Shown here one piece after another: positions 1-5,688 of a DNA stretch of 5,693 bases (its first letter is position 1; the number at the start of each line of letters is the position of its first letter). The notes beneath the pieces are model-generated. The model was given only the letters and a program-made list of their open reading frames with translations. It was not told the origin of the DNA and searched no databases. The stretch spans positions 1-5,693 of the forward strand of contig JAMCWV010000108.1 of the NCBI GenBank assembly GCA_023481025.1, given 5' to 3'. The DNA is from Gammaproteobacteria bacterium (lineage in GTDB: Bacteria > Pseudomonadota > Gammaproteobacteria > Enterobacterales > Alteromonadaceae). The position numbers and the translations under genes were made by a program.

Positions 1-1033
1 GTGGCCAGGTGCCTGTGACGAAGCCGGAATCAGTTTACGCACGTACAAGCGCTGGTATCAAAATGGCAAAGTGCTTGCCGATAAACGCCCCGATGCTGTG
101 CGAGCAGAGCCAGTGAACAAGCTCTCGCGGGCTGAACACGCGGCCATATTGACCGTCAGTAACGAAAAGCGCTTTGAAAGCTTGCCCCCGACACAAATAG
201 TACCGACATTGCTGGATGAGGGGATTTACTTGGGCTCTGAATCGACCTTTTATCGGGTGCTAAAGCAGCACGGTCAGCTACATCACCGTGGACGAAGTGC
301 CGCTCCAAAAGGGCATAAAGCACCGGAGACGTTCGCAGCGACTGGGCCGTGCCAAGTGTTCTGTTGGGACATCACGTATTTACCTAGTACGGTACGTGGT
401 CAGTATTTTTACTGGTATATGCTCGAAGACTTGTACAGCCGCAAAATCGTCGGCGATGAAGTCTATGAGCAGGAGTCTGGAGAACTCGCTGCTGACTTAC
501 TACAACGCACGCTTCTACGTGAAAATTGCCTGCACTCGGGCATCGTGTTGCATTCAGATAATGGCGCGCCGATGAAATCCCAGACCATGCGTGCAAAAGC
601 TTATGAACTTGGTGTGACGACTTCGTACAGTCGGCCTCGGGTGAGTAACGATAATCCTTTTGCGGAATCGTTATTCAGAACTTGTAAGTACCGACCCGAA
701 TGGCCATCGAACGGCTTTAAGAGCTTAGAAGACGCTCGTGCATGGGTGCTAAAGTTTACTCGCTGGTATAACAATGAGCACAAACATAGTCAGTTAAATT
801 TTGTGACGCCTCATCAACGGCACACAGGTCAAGACAAAGCGATATTGGCTGAGCGAAAAACAGTTATGGAAGCGGCAAAAGCAGCAAACCCAAACCGCTG
901 GGGTAAACGCAATGTTCGTAATTGTGAGCCAGTAGGACCAACAACATTGAACCCTGAAAAACAGCCAGCTAAGCAGGGAGAAAAACAGGCCGCTTAATTG
1001 GCAAAAAGGTGTCAACTAACTTGAAAAACGCCG
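1..1033 (+). mobile_element. IS3-family insertion sequence, right-hand part (left end outside window)
   Basis: The transposase frame runs in from the left edge and ends at 997. About 35 bp of AT-leaning non-coding sequence follow, in the form expected of an IS3-family right terminus (around 1005-1033, ending near ttgaaaaacgccg). The exact outer base is an estimate, because the left inverted repeat and the target duplication lie outside the window or cannot be matched here. The visible part has no internal stop or frameshift. The element points toward the 3' end of the symporter gene and interrupts none of the genes seen to its right. Confidence 0.72.
2..997 (+). CDS. IS3-family transposase OrfB (DDE integrase core), 5' partial
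   Basis: This enzyme cuts and joins DNA to move its own IS element. The frame is open from position 2 to the TAA at 995-997, giving 331 visible residues. The GTG at 71 is only an internal codon: coding sequence upstream of it (ACDEAGISLRTYKRWYQ) reads as the usual helix-turn-helix-like start of OrfB, so the true 5' end is outside the window. Visible residues about 53-91 form the HTH_21-type segment (SNEKRF to YRVLKQHG). The rve/DDE core follows at about 117-271. The catalytic triad is D123 (CWDITYL), D186 (HSDNG) and E222 (NPFAES), with 35 residues between the second Asp and the Glu, as is typical of IS3. In IS3 elements OrfB is normally made as an OrfA-OrfB fusion by -1 frameshifting; OrfA is not visible. 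One oddity is GDEV after the core strand, where relatives often have GWEV. The subgroup is not assigned. Confidence 0.93.
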   Translation, partial: WPGACDEAGISLRTYKRWYQNGKVLADKRPDAVRAEPVNKLSRAEHAAILTVSNEKRFESLPPTQIVPTLLDEGIYLGSESTFYRVLKQHGQLHHRGRSAAPKGHKAPETFAATGPCQVFCWDITYLPSTVRGQYFYWYMLEDLYSRKIVGDEVYEQESGELAADLLQRTLLRENCLHSGIVLHSDNGAPMKSQTMRAKAYELGVTTSYSRPRVSNDNPFAESLFRTCKYRPEWPSNGFKSLEDARAWVLKFTRWYNNEHKHSQLNFVTPHQRHTGQDKAILAERKTVMEAAKAANPNRWGKRNVRNCEPVGPTTLNPEKQPAKQGEKQAA

Positions 1034-1126
1034 GGGAATAGCTGCTCTCAATGCGGTAAAACGCGTAACGAGGAAGAGGCTGAAAAGCGCTGAGAGTGCT
1101 CAATATTCTGAGGCAGAGGTAGTTCG

Positions 1127-1211
1127 TGCCATTCCAGCTACGGTCCCTACCGGGCGCGCACAATGCCATTCCAGCTACGGTCCACAATGGCATTCCAGCT
1201 ACGGTCCGCAA
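1127..1211. repeat. Three copies of a 20-bp repeat, two in a 24-bp tandem
   Basis: The unit tgccattccagctacggtcc occurs at 1127-1146 and 1164-1183, and with one change (tggcattcc...) at 1188-1207. Copies two and three are part of a 24-bp period, with acaa or gcaa as the connector (1164-1187 and 1188-1211), and a fourth copy starts at 1212 (tggcatt) before the sequence inverts. The stretch 1034-1244 between the IS end and the symporter stop holds no credible gene. Its open frames only reflect the repeat. It looks like an intergenic REP-like or otherwise dispersed element, but the family is not recognised. Confidence 0.9.
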
Positions 1212-1237
1212 TGGCATTGCGGACCGGGGCTGGAATG
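1191..1237. repeat. 19-bp-arm hairpin formed by repeat copy 3 and an inverted copy
   Basis: The arm at 1191-1209 (cattccagctacggtccgc) pairs with 1219-1237 (gcggaccggggctggaatg) around a 9-base loop (aatggcatt). Seventeen of 19 positions are Watson-Crick pairs, and one of the other two can form a G-T wobble. It starts 8 bp beyond the gltP-like stop codon, so on the minus strand it would sit at the 3' end of that mRNA. There it could stabilise the transcript or help end transcription. No T-run follows on either strand, so I do not call it an intrinsic terminator. Confidence 0.75.
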
Positions 1238-1244
1238 AGCGCTA

Positions 1245-2540
1245 TCAGCTATCAATCTTCTCGACTTTAGCGCCGGCGTCTGGGTCGTTGTAGACGTCTT
1301 CGTCGAGCTGTTGTTCGGACTTACCAATGATGGTGGTGACCATGGCGTCGCCAGTGATGTTGACGGCGGTGCGGGTCATGTCGAGTAAGCGGTCGACACC
1401 GATGATGAGGCCGATGGCTTCAACGGGCAGGCCAACTTGTTGTAAGACCATGGCCAGCATGATTAGGCCAACGCCCGGCACACCTGCGGTACCGATAGAT
1501 GCGAGTGTCGCGGTCAGAATAACCATGAGGTATTGGTTCATGGTTAAGTCAATGCCGTACAGCTGGGCAATGAATACAGTTGCGACACCTTGCATGATTG
1601 CGGTGCCGTCCATGTTAATGGTGGCGCCCAATGGCACGGTGAATGATGAGATTTTGTTGTCGACACCTAAGCGCTTGGTGGTGGTGCGCATGGTGACTGG
1701 AATGGTCGCGTTGCTGCTTGAAATACTGAACGCGAAGATCTGGTTGCTAAACATTTTGCGCACGAAAATCATCGGGTTCAAGCGCGTCAGCAAGGTCAAA
1801 ATAGTTGGGTAGACGATAAAGCCATGCACCAACAAAATCACCAGCACAGTAACGAAGTAAACCGCTAAGTCGCCAAGTAGGTCACCTAAGCCAAGGTCGG
1901 CGAAGGTCCGCGCTAACAAGGCAAAAACACCGTATGGCGCAACGTGCATGAGGATCATGACGAGTTTCATGATGACTTCATTGACGTCTTCGAAGAAGCC
2001 TTTTAAACGCTCGCCCGGCTTGCCGACCAATGCCATGGCTAAACCGAACAACAAGGCGAAGACGATGATTTGCAGCATGTTGCCTTCGGCCATGGCGTTA
2101 ATTGGGTTGCGTGGCACCATGTTGATGAGAACGTCGACGAAGCTTGGCGCTGGTGCTGCTTCGAAGTGGACGTCTTGCGCGGCCATCGAGCCGCCGCTGC
2201 CTGGTTTAACAATTGAGGCGACACTCAGGGCGATACTAATGGCGATACCTGTGGTAATCAGGTACAAAAACAGCGCTTTACCGCCGATTCTGCCGAGTTT
2301 CGAGGGGTCGCTCATGGAGCAGGTGCCGACCACCAAGGAAACGAATACCAGTGGCACAACGAGCATCATTAAACTGGTGATGAAGAATTCACCGACCACG
2401 CGCAGCACGCCGTCGACCACCACAAAACGTACCCAGTTGTCTGGGGTGACAGCAAATTGATTCAGTAAAATACCAAATAGGATGCCGGCAAACATACCGA
2501 TAACAATGCGACCGGTAAGGCCAATTTTCTTGGTTGGCAT
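1245..2540 (-). CDS. Dicarboxylate/amino-acid:cation symporter (DAACS family, glutamate/aspartate type)
   Basis: This inner-membrane secondary transporter (431 aa) takes up acidic amino acids or C4-dicarboxylates with Na+ or H+. Family signatures appear in order: many hydrophobic helices; the HP1 serine-rich loop SSSNATIP (residues 274-281); the TM7 motif NMDGTA (309-314); the HP2 tip GVPGVG (354-359 region); and the TM8 segment DRLLDMTRTAVNITGDA (383-399). By alignment with archaeal GltPh, D387, R390, N394 and D398 match D394, R397, N401 and D405. The Arg favours an acidic side-chain ligand. GltPh R276 in HP1 is Ser274 here. The ATG is the only usable start, since an in-frame TAG lies 12 bp upstream; AGGGAA sits 8 nt before it. 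The gene ends with TGA directly followed by TAG. The C-terminal tail is acidic. The family is certain; the exact substrate (glutamate, aspartate or dicarboxylate) and coupling ion are not. Confidence 0.94.
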   Translation of the reverse strand: MPTKKIGLTGRIVIGMFAGILFGILLNQFAVTPDNWVRFVVVDGVLRVVGEFFITSLMMLVVPLVFVSLVVGTCSMSDPSKLGRIGGKALFLYLITTGIAISIALSVASIVKPGSGGSMAAQDVHFEAAPAPSFVDVLINMVPRNPINAMAEGNMLQIIVFALLFGLAMALVGKPGERLKGFFEDVNEVIMKLVMILMHVAPYGVFALLARTFADLGLGDLLGDLAVYFVTVLVILLVHGFIVYPTILTLLTRLNPMIFVRKMFSNQIFAFSISSSNATIPVTMRTTTKRLGVDNKISSFTVPLGATINMDGTAIMQGVATVFIAQLYGIDLTMNQYLMVILTATLASIGTAGVPGVGLIMLAMVLQQVGLPVEAIGLIIGVDRLLDMTRTAVNITGDAMVTTIIGKSEQQLDEDVYNDPDAGAKVEKIDS

Positions 2541-2581
2541 GACAGTTGTTCCCTAGGATAGATAATTTTAATTAGACCGAT

Positions 2582-2609
2582 AGCGTACCAGAGTCTAGTA
2601 ATTTGCCAA
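2582..2609 (-). promoter_or_regulatory. Possible sigma-70 promoter for the symporter gene
   Basis: On the minus strand, TTGGCA (2609-2604) is followed after 16 bp by TACGCT (2587-2582). The -35 matches 5 of 6 consensus bases, but the -10 is poor. A promoter is expected here because an intrinsic terminator lies just upstream, so the gene should not depend on read-through from the Yip1 gene. The exact boxes are tentative. Confidence 0.3.
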
Positions 2610-2630
2610 AGAGTAAGACGTTTAATTGCC

Positions 2631-2660
2631 CAAATAAAAAGAGGAGCGACAGCTCCTCTT
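2631..2660 (-). terminator. Intrinsic (rho-independent) terminator after the Yip1-family gene
   Basis: Read on the minus strand, aagaggagc (2660-2652), a four-base loop and gctcctctt (2647-2639) form a perfect 9-bp stem. It runs straight into a T-rich tract (ttttt then attt, to about 2632). It begins 22 bp past the stop codon at 2683. This separates the Yip1-family gene from the symporter gene downstream. On the plus strand the T-tract is weak, so it is called for the minus strand only. Confidence 0.9.
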
Positions 2661-2682
2661 CTCACTTTATCTTGTAAACCGC

Positions 2683-3282
2683 TTAACTCACAAACGTTGG
2701 AATAAATCCGTTGGTCCAAGCAATAACAGTTGCGGCCATCAGCACCACCATGAGGATTAACCCCGCAGTGACCACCGAGCTTGCGTAAATAAACCCGCGC
2801 TCTTCTGGAATGTGCATGAGAATTGGTACGCCTGCGTACAGCAAGTACACCGAGTAGGCGACCCCGGCTAAGAACACCATGGCCACGAACCACAGCTCAG
2901 GATACAGGGCTGCAATGCCTGACATGAGGACTGGCGTTGCTGTGTAGGCTGCAAGCTCTAACGATTGGGTAAAGGTTGGCGCCGCGCCGAAGGTTTTCGC
3001 CATCCAGTGAATGAGGTAGGAAAGTGCGAGCACACCGCCAATGAGGCCAATGTACATGAACACCGCCATCAGCATGGCACTACTTTCGGTCATGAAAATA
3101 CTTTCGCGAGCACCGATATTCCAACCAATTTTTGCGGAAGCAAAATAAGCAGCAAAGCAAGGTATTAACGCGACTAACAATATGTGTGACAATGAAAAGC
3201 GTAAGCTCTCGTGACGCTGATCGATGGTTTTCCATTCTTCAACCGGATGAGCGTAGAGACCCCAAATATGATTTAATATCAT
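2683..3282 (-). CDS. Yip1/DUF1282-family inner-membrane protein, function unknown
   Basis: This 199-residue integral membrane protein begins MILNHIWGLYAHPVEEW, the usual opening of bacterial Yip1-domain (DUF1282) proteins. Five hydrophobic helices are visible at about residues 30-50, 69-92, 108-127, 129-151 and 165-189. The conserved-looking segment SLELAAYTATPVLMSGIAALYP lies at 107-128. The open frame extends 41 codons further upstream, but that extension (MNRICSES...) is not membrane-like. AAGGAG lies 8 nt before the chosen ATG, and a good TATAAT box lies inside the extension, so the shorter start is preferred. The Yip1 domain is named for eukaryotic vesicle-traffic proteins; the bacterial members have no settled role and none is inferred here. 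The gene is divergent from miaE and is closed by its own terminator. Confidence 0.88.
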   Translation of the reverse strand: MILNHIWGLYAHPVEEWKTIDQRHESLRFSLSHILLVALIPCFAAYFASAKIGWNIGARESIFMTESSAMLMAVFMYIGLIGGVLALSYLIHWMAKTFGAAPTFTQSLELAAYTATPVLMSGIAALYPELWFVAMVFLAGVAYSVYLLYAGVPILMHIPEERGFIYASSVVTAGLILMVVLMAATVIAWTNGFIPTFVS

Positions 3283-3290
3283 TGATATAA

Positions 3291-3296
3291 CTCCTT
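3291..3296 (-). promoter_or_regulatory. Ribosome binding site fixing the Yip1-family start
   Basis: AAGGAG on the minus strand lies 8 nt upstream of the ATG at 3282-3280. It supports the 199-residue start over the longer frame that would begin at 3405. Confidence 0.8.
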
Positions 3297-3343
3297 GAAG
3301 CCGCAGCTCCGAATGCCATTGAGAACCACAATGGTGGTACTCC

Positions 3344-3374
3344 ATTATAGGTGCGGGAGCTGATGGAAAATCAA
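3344..3374 (-). promoter_or_regulatory. Likely sigma-70 promoter of the Yip1-family gene
   Basis: On the minus strand a perfect TATAAT box (3349-3344) is preceded by TTGATT (3374-3369) with a long 19-bp spacer; GATTTT at 17 bp is an alternative -35. Transcription would start near 3337, leaving a leader of about 55 nt before the ATG. That position also argues against the longer reading frame from 3405. Confidence 0.5.
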
Positions 3375-3388
3375 GACTGAAAGATTCT

Positions 3389-3403
3389 GAACAAATTCTG
3401 TTC
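3389..3403. promoter_or_regulatory. Palindrome GAACA-N5-TGTTC in the divergent promoter region
   Basis: A perfect 5-bp inverted repeat with a 5-bp spacer (gaacaaattctgttc) lies between the promoter of the Yip1-family gene and the miaE start. It has the size and symmetry of a dimeric repressor or activator site and could act on either gene. No regulator is recognised, and it does not match the gammaproteobacterial LexA form CTGT-N8-ACAG. It may be chance. Confidence 0.25.
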
Positions 3404-3454
3404 ATTCCTTTTTGTTATATAGTTGTTAAAAATATTTAAGCGAGTGAGACCTGA

Positions 3455-4285
3455 ATGACAGCGAGCCTCTTAACAAATGATCGGCTAACAAATTATGAAT
3501 CGCTCCTAGCGCCGGTGAATGGCTTTTTGCTGTGTCGAACACCGCAGGCGTGGTTGGACGATGCCAAGCACCCAGAGAACCTGCCGCTGTTGTTGACGGA
3601 TCACCTGCATTGCGAGCTGAAAGCAGCGCAAAGTGCTGGACTGTTGCTGCGCCGTTATGCGCTGACGAATAGCGGTTTAGGTAGCGAGGCGGCGGAGCAA
3701 ATCCTGACCTGGCTCGAGCCTTACGAGCATAAAGTGTATCGTGGCCACCGCGAGCCTAGCGTCGATTTGTCACAACTGGCGAAGAACGCCGCCATGCCGC
3801 GCTTGCGCTTGAACGAGAATGAAGGGGAGGCGTGGCAGCATCGGTTAGTGGACCGCATGATGTTGCTGATGAAAGAAGAGCTGCACCATTTTCAGCAAGT
3901 GTGGGAAATTATGGAAGCGCGCAATATTCCACTGCAACCGATTACCGCGTCACGTTATGCCGGTCAGTTACTGCGCAAGATTCGTGGCTCGGAGCGCGGT
4001 GGCTTGGTGGATAAGCTGATTATTGGTGCGATTATCGAAGCACGCTCGTGCGAGCGGTTTGCGGCCTTGGTTCCTTATTTAGATGAAGAGCTCGCGAAGT
4101 TTTATGTGTCGTTGTTGCGCTCTGAAGCGCGCCATTTTGAGGATTATTTGGCGCTGGCGGAGCAAGTTGCGGGTGAAGACATTCAAGCGCGGGTGCAGTA
4201 TTTCTTGGAGGCTGAGAAAAAGCTGATTGAAACCCCGGATAAAGAGCTGCGCTTTCACAGTGGGCCTGTTCGCCCGTTAAACTAG
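3455..4285 (+). CDS. miaE: tRNA-(ms2io6A37) hydroxylase MiaE
   Basis: MiaE is a cytoplasmic non-haem diiron monooxygenase. It hydroxylates the isopentenyl side chain of ms2i6A at position 37 of tRNAs reading U-starting codons, acting after MiaA and MiaB and using O2. The protein is 276 residues, a little longer than usual at the N-terminus; the family match starts at about LLAPVNGFLLCRTPQAWLDDA (17-37). The ferritin-like four-helix ligands are all visible: E54 (HCELK), E142 and H145 (EELHHF), E195 (IIEARSCERF), and E224 and H227 (SEARHFEDY). The ATG is the first possible start because an in-frame TGA directly precedes it. The ribosome site is weak (gagtgag). The gene is divergent from the Yip1-family gene and convergent with lpxH, with six bases between their stop codons. 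No clear terminator is seen after it. Confidence 0.96.
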   Translation: MTASLLTNDRLTNYESLLAPVNGFLLCRTPQAWLDDAKHPENLPLLLTDHLHCELKAAQSAGLLLRRYALTNSGLGSEAAEQILTWLEPYEHKVYRGHREPSVDLSQLAKNAAMPRLRLNENEGEAWQHRLVDRMMLLMKEELHHFQQVWEIMEARNIPLQPITASRYAGQLLRKIRGSERGGLVDKLIIGAIIEARSCERFAALVPYLDEELAKFYVSLLRSEARHFEDYLALAEQVAGEDIQARVQYFLEAEKKLIETPDKELRFHSGPVRPLN

Positions 4286-4309
4286 CGCCCGTTAAACTAA
4301 CGCCCGGTT
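4271..4309. repeat. 15-bp tandem duplication spanning the miaE and lpxH stop codons
   Basis: cgcccgttaaactag (4271-4285) is followed at once by cgcccgttaaactaa (4286-4300), one mismatch in 15, and then by a partial third copy, cgcccg (4301-4306). The first copy holds the miaE stop (TAG, 4283-4285). The second holds the lpxH stop (TAA on the minus strand, 4294-4292). Confidence 0.95.
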
Positions 4310-5137
4310 CTCCAGCGAAAAGCCGTCTGCGGTCACGGTGAGAATACTGCCTTGTTCGTACCAATCACCGAGCACAACGCGTTCGAGTTTCTTTCCACCC
4401 TCGGCAGATCCCGCCGCAGCGTCACCAGATGTCGCAGCAGCGCCCGCAGAAGCAACAGAAACCCAATGCTCATGCACCGCCGGCCGGTGCGTATGCCCAT
4501 GAATCATGAGCTCGGTACCGGTTTCCTGCATCAGCTCGACTACGGCGTCGGCTTGCGCGTCGTAGCGGTCAATCTGCTCCGGTGTCATTGCTTTCTTTTC
4601 ACTTGCCGTTTCCGCAGAACCAGCCCCCTCAGCAGGACTCTCAGCAGGATTGCCCGCCGACGAACTGCGCAGCTTATTGGCAATCGCCCGTCGCCAACTT
4701 AATGGAAAACGAGTCGCCACTGCTAACAGCCAGGGGTGGCGAATGACTTTGCGAAAGCGTTGGTAACTGACGTCTTTGGTGCATAAGGTGTCGCCATGCA
4801 GAATCACAGTGCGGCGACCATACAAGTCAATCACCGACGGCTCTGGTAAGATTTCCACTCCGGTTCGCGCAGCAAAGCGCTCGCCAATGAGGAAATCCCG
4901 ATTACCATGAATGAAATACACCGGTACACCGCTAGCGGTGACCGCAGCTAACTCGGTTTCAATCAGCAGGTGAAACTCGTTGCTATCGTCGTCGCCAATC
5001 CAGTACTCGACCAAGTCGCCCAAAATATACAGGGCGTCGGCCGAGCGCGCCTCACCGCGCAGAAAATCAACAAAGAGGCCGGTAATGCCCGGCCTGTCTG
5101 CACTTAGGTGAAGATCGGAAATGAAGAGTGTTTTCAT
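4292..5137 (-). CDS. lpxH: UDP-2,3-diacylglucosamine pyrophosphohydrolase LpxH
   Basis: LpxH is a peripheral inner-membrane metallophosphoesterase. It cleaves UDP-2,3-diacylglucosamine to lipid X and UMP, the fourth step of lipid A synthesis. The metal-site motifs fall at the E. coli LpxH numbering: D8 and H10 (SDLHL), D41 (GDLVEYW), N79 (GNRDF) and H114 (LHGD). H215 and H217 (GHTHRP) are shifted by 20. The protein is 281 residues against about 240 in E. coli. The excess is two low-complexity Ala/Ser/Gly/Glu insertions, at about 158-182 and 227-250, both outside the metal motifs. The ATG is the only start, since an in-frame TAA lies 9 bp upstream; its ribosome site is weak (aaagaaa). It follows ppiB by 16 bp on the same strand, the common gammaproteobacterial order, and was probably transcribed with it. 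Confidence 0.96.
   Translation of the reverse strand: MKTLFISDLHLSADRPGITGLFVDFLRGEARSADALYILGDLVEYWIGDDDSNEFHLLIETELAAVTASGVPVYFIHGNRDFLIGERFAARTGVEILPEPSVIDLYGRRTVILHGDTLCTKDVSYQRFRKVIRHPWLLAVATRFPLSWRRAIANKLRSSSAGNPAESPAEGAGSAETASEKKAMTPEQIDRYDAQADAVVELMQETGTELMIHGHTHRPAVHEHWVSVASAGAAATSGDAAAGSAEGGKKLERVVLGDWYEQGSILTVTADGFSLENRALV
4388..4459 (-). other. LpxH low-complexity insertion 2 (residues about 227-250)
   Basis: This Ala/Gly/Ser-rich stretch (SVASAGAAATSGDAAAG then SAEGGKK) lies between the metal-binding GHTHRPAVHE segment and the conserved RVVLGDWYEQGS strand. E. coli LpxH has only a short loop there. It is probably a disordered surface loop. Confidence 0.7.
4592..4666 (-). other. 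LpxH low-complexity insertion 1 (residues about 158-182), with a 12-bp tandem repeat
   Basis: This is an Ala/Ser/Glu/Pro-rich linker in the helical lid region before MTPEQIDRYDAQADAV. It contains a 12-bp direct repeat on the plus strand, ctcagcaggact (4628-4639) and ctcagcaggatt (4640-4651), which encodes NPAE-SPAE. In-frame slippage is a likely origin. The 20-residue shift of the GHTH motif relative to E. coli matches this insertion. Confidence 0.7.
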
Positions 5138-5153
5138 TCGTTTCTTTTATGTC

Positions 5154-5654
5154 TTAAGAATGAGAAATTGTCGCCTTGTTAATCACCACGTCTTCAAGTG
5201 GGACGTCTTGGTGGAAGGCAACAGCGCCGGTTTTAGTGTGACGAATTTTGTCGACCACGTCCATGCCGTTAACCACTTCACCAAATACACAGTAACCCCA
5301 GCCGCTCGGACTTTCGCTTGAGAAGTTCAAGAAGTCGTTGTCGTTCACGTTAATGAAGAACTGTGCGGTGGCTGAATGTGGGTCGTTGGTGCGCGCCATC
5401 GCAATGGTGCCACGCTTGTTTTTGACGCCGTTGTTGGCTTCGTTTTTGATTGGATCTTTGGTTGCTTTTTGTTGCATACCCGGTTCGAAACCGCCGCCTT
5501 GGATCATGAAACCGTCGATAACACGGTGAAAGATGGTGTTGTTGTAGAAGCCTTCACGGACATAGGTGGCAAAGTTTTCGGCGGTAACTGGCGCTTTGTC
5601 TTCAAATAATTTGATTTCGATATCGCCGTGAGTGGTATGTAATGTGACGTTCAT
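5154..5654 (-). CDS. ppiB: Cyclophilin-type peptidyl-prolyl cis-trans isomerase B
   Basis: PpiB catalyses cis-trans isomerisation of Xaa-Pro bonds and helps proteins fold. The 166-residue length matches the cytoplasmic E. coli PpiB (164), and there is no signal peptide, so it should be cytosolic rather than the periplasmic PpiA. The cyclophilin active site is visible: [13 protein letters not shown] (residues 42-54, with the key Arg at 44, Phe at 49 and Gln at 52), then MAR (86-88) and QFFINV (98-103). The ATG is fixed by an in-frame TAA 9 bp upstream and a good AAGGA site 6 nt before it. It is the first gene of a likely ppiB-lpxH operon, with a 16-bp gap to lpxH. Confidence 0.97.
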   Translation of the reverse strand: MNVTLHTTHGDIEIKLFEDKAPVTAENFATYVREGFYNNTIFHRVIDGFMIQGGGFEPGMQQKATKDPIKNEANNGVKNKRGTIAMARTNDPHSATAQFFINVNDNDFLNFSSESPSGWGYCVFGEVVNGMDVVDKIRHTKTGAVAFHQDVPLEDVVINKATISHS

Positions 5655-5682
5655 GCGCTGTCCTTATTTTCCATGCGTTAAA

Positions 5683-5688
5683 ATCATA
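5683..5688 (-). promoter_or_regulatory. Possible -10 box for the ppiB-lpxH operon
   Basis: TATGAT on the minus strand (five of six consensus bases) lies 28 bp upstream of the ppiB start. The matching -35 would fall beyond the right edge of the window, so the promoter cannot be confirmed. Confidence 0.35.

Noticed and set aside
71..997. Transposase starting at the GTG at 71
   Set aside because: The frame continues upstream to the window edge with typical OrfB sequence, so this is an internal valine codon.
1127..1211. CRISPR array
   Set aside because: Only three units, connectors of 4 bp and 17 bp rather than constant 30-40 bp spacers, and no cas genes.
969..1217. Open frame of 82 codons on the minus strand across the IS end and the repeats
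   Set aside because: Its product is a translation of the 24-bp repeat (MPLRTVAG, MPLWTVAG) plus IS terminal DNA; no ribosome site and no family likeness.
1191..1237. Intrinsic terminator for the symporter gene
   Set aside because: The hairpin is strong, but no T-run follows it on the minus strand, so only a general 3' hairpin role is suggested.
1327..2460. Plus-strand open frames opposite the symporter gene (161 and 170 codons)
   Set aside because: Antisense shadows of a well-supported membrane protein; rich in Met, Thr and Pro in the way reverse-strand frames of helical proteins usually are.
2462..2893. Minus-strand open frame overlapping the Yip1-family gene, the terminator and the symporter start
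   Set aside because: Crosses a strong intrinsic terminator, lies out of frame with two well-supported genes, and the product has no recognisable features.
3283..3405. N-terminal extension of the Yip1-family protein to the ATG at 3405
   Set aside because: The extension covers the likely TATAAT promoter and the AAGGAG site, and it does not resemble the family; MILNHIWGLYAHPVEEW is the normal start.
4032..4364. Minus-strand open frame of 110 codons across the miaE-lpxH junction
   Set aside because: Overlaps the conserved diiron helices of miaE in antisense and the end of lpxH; no start signals or family likeness.
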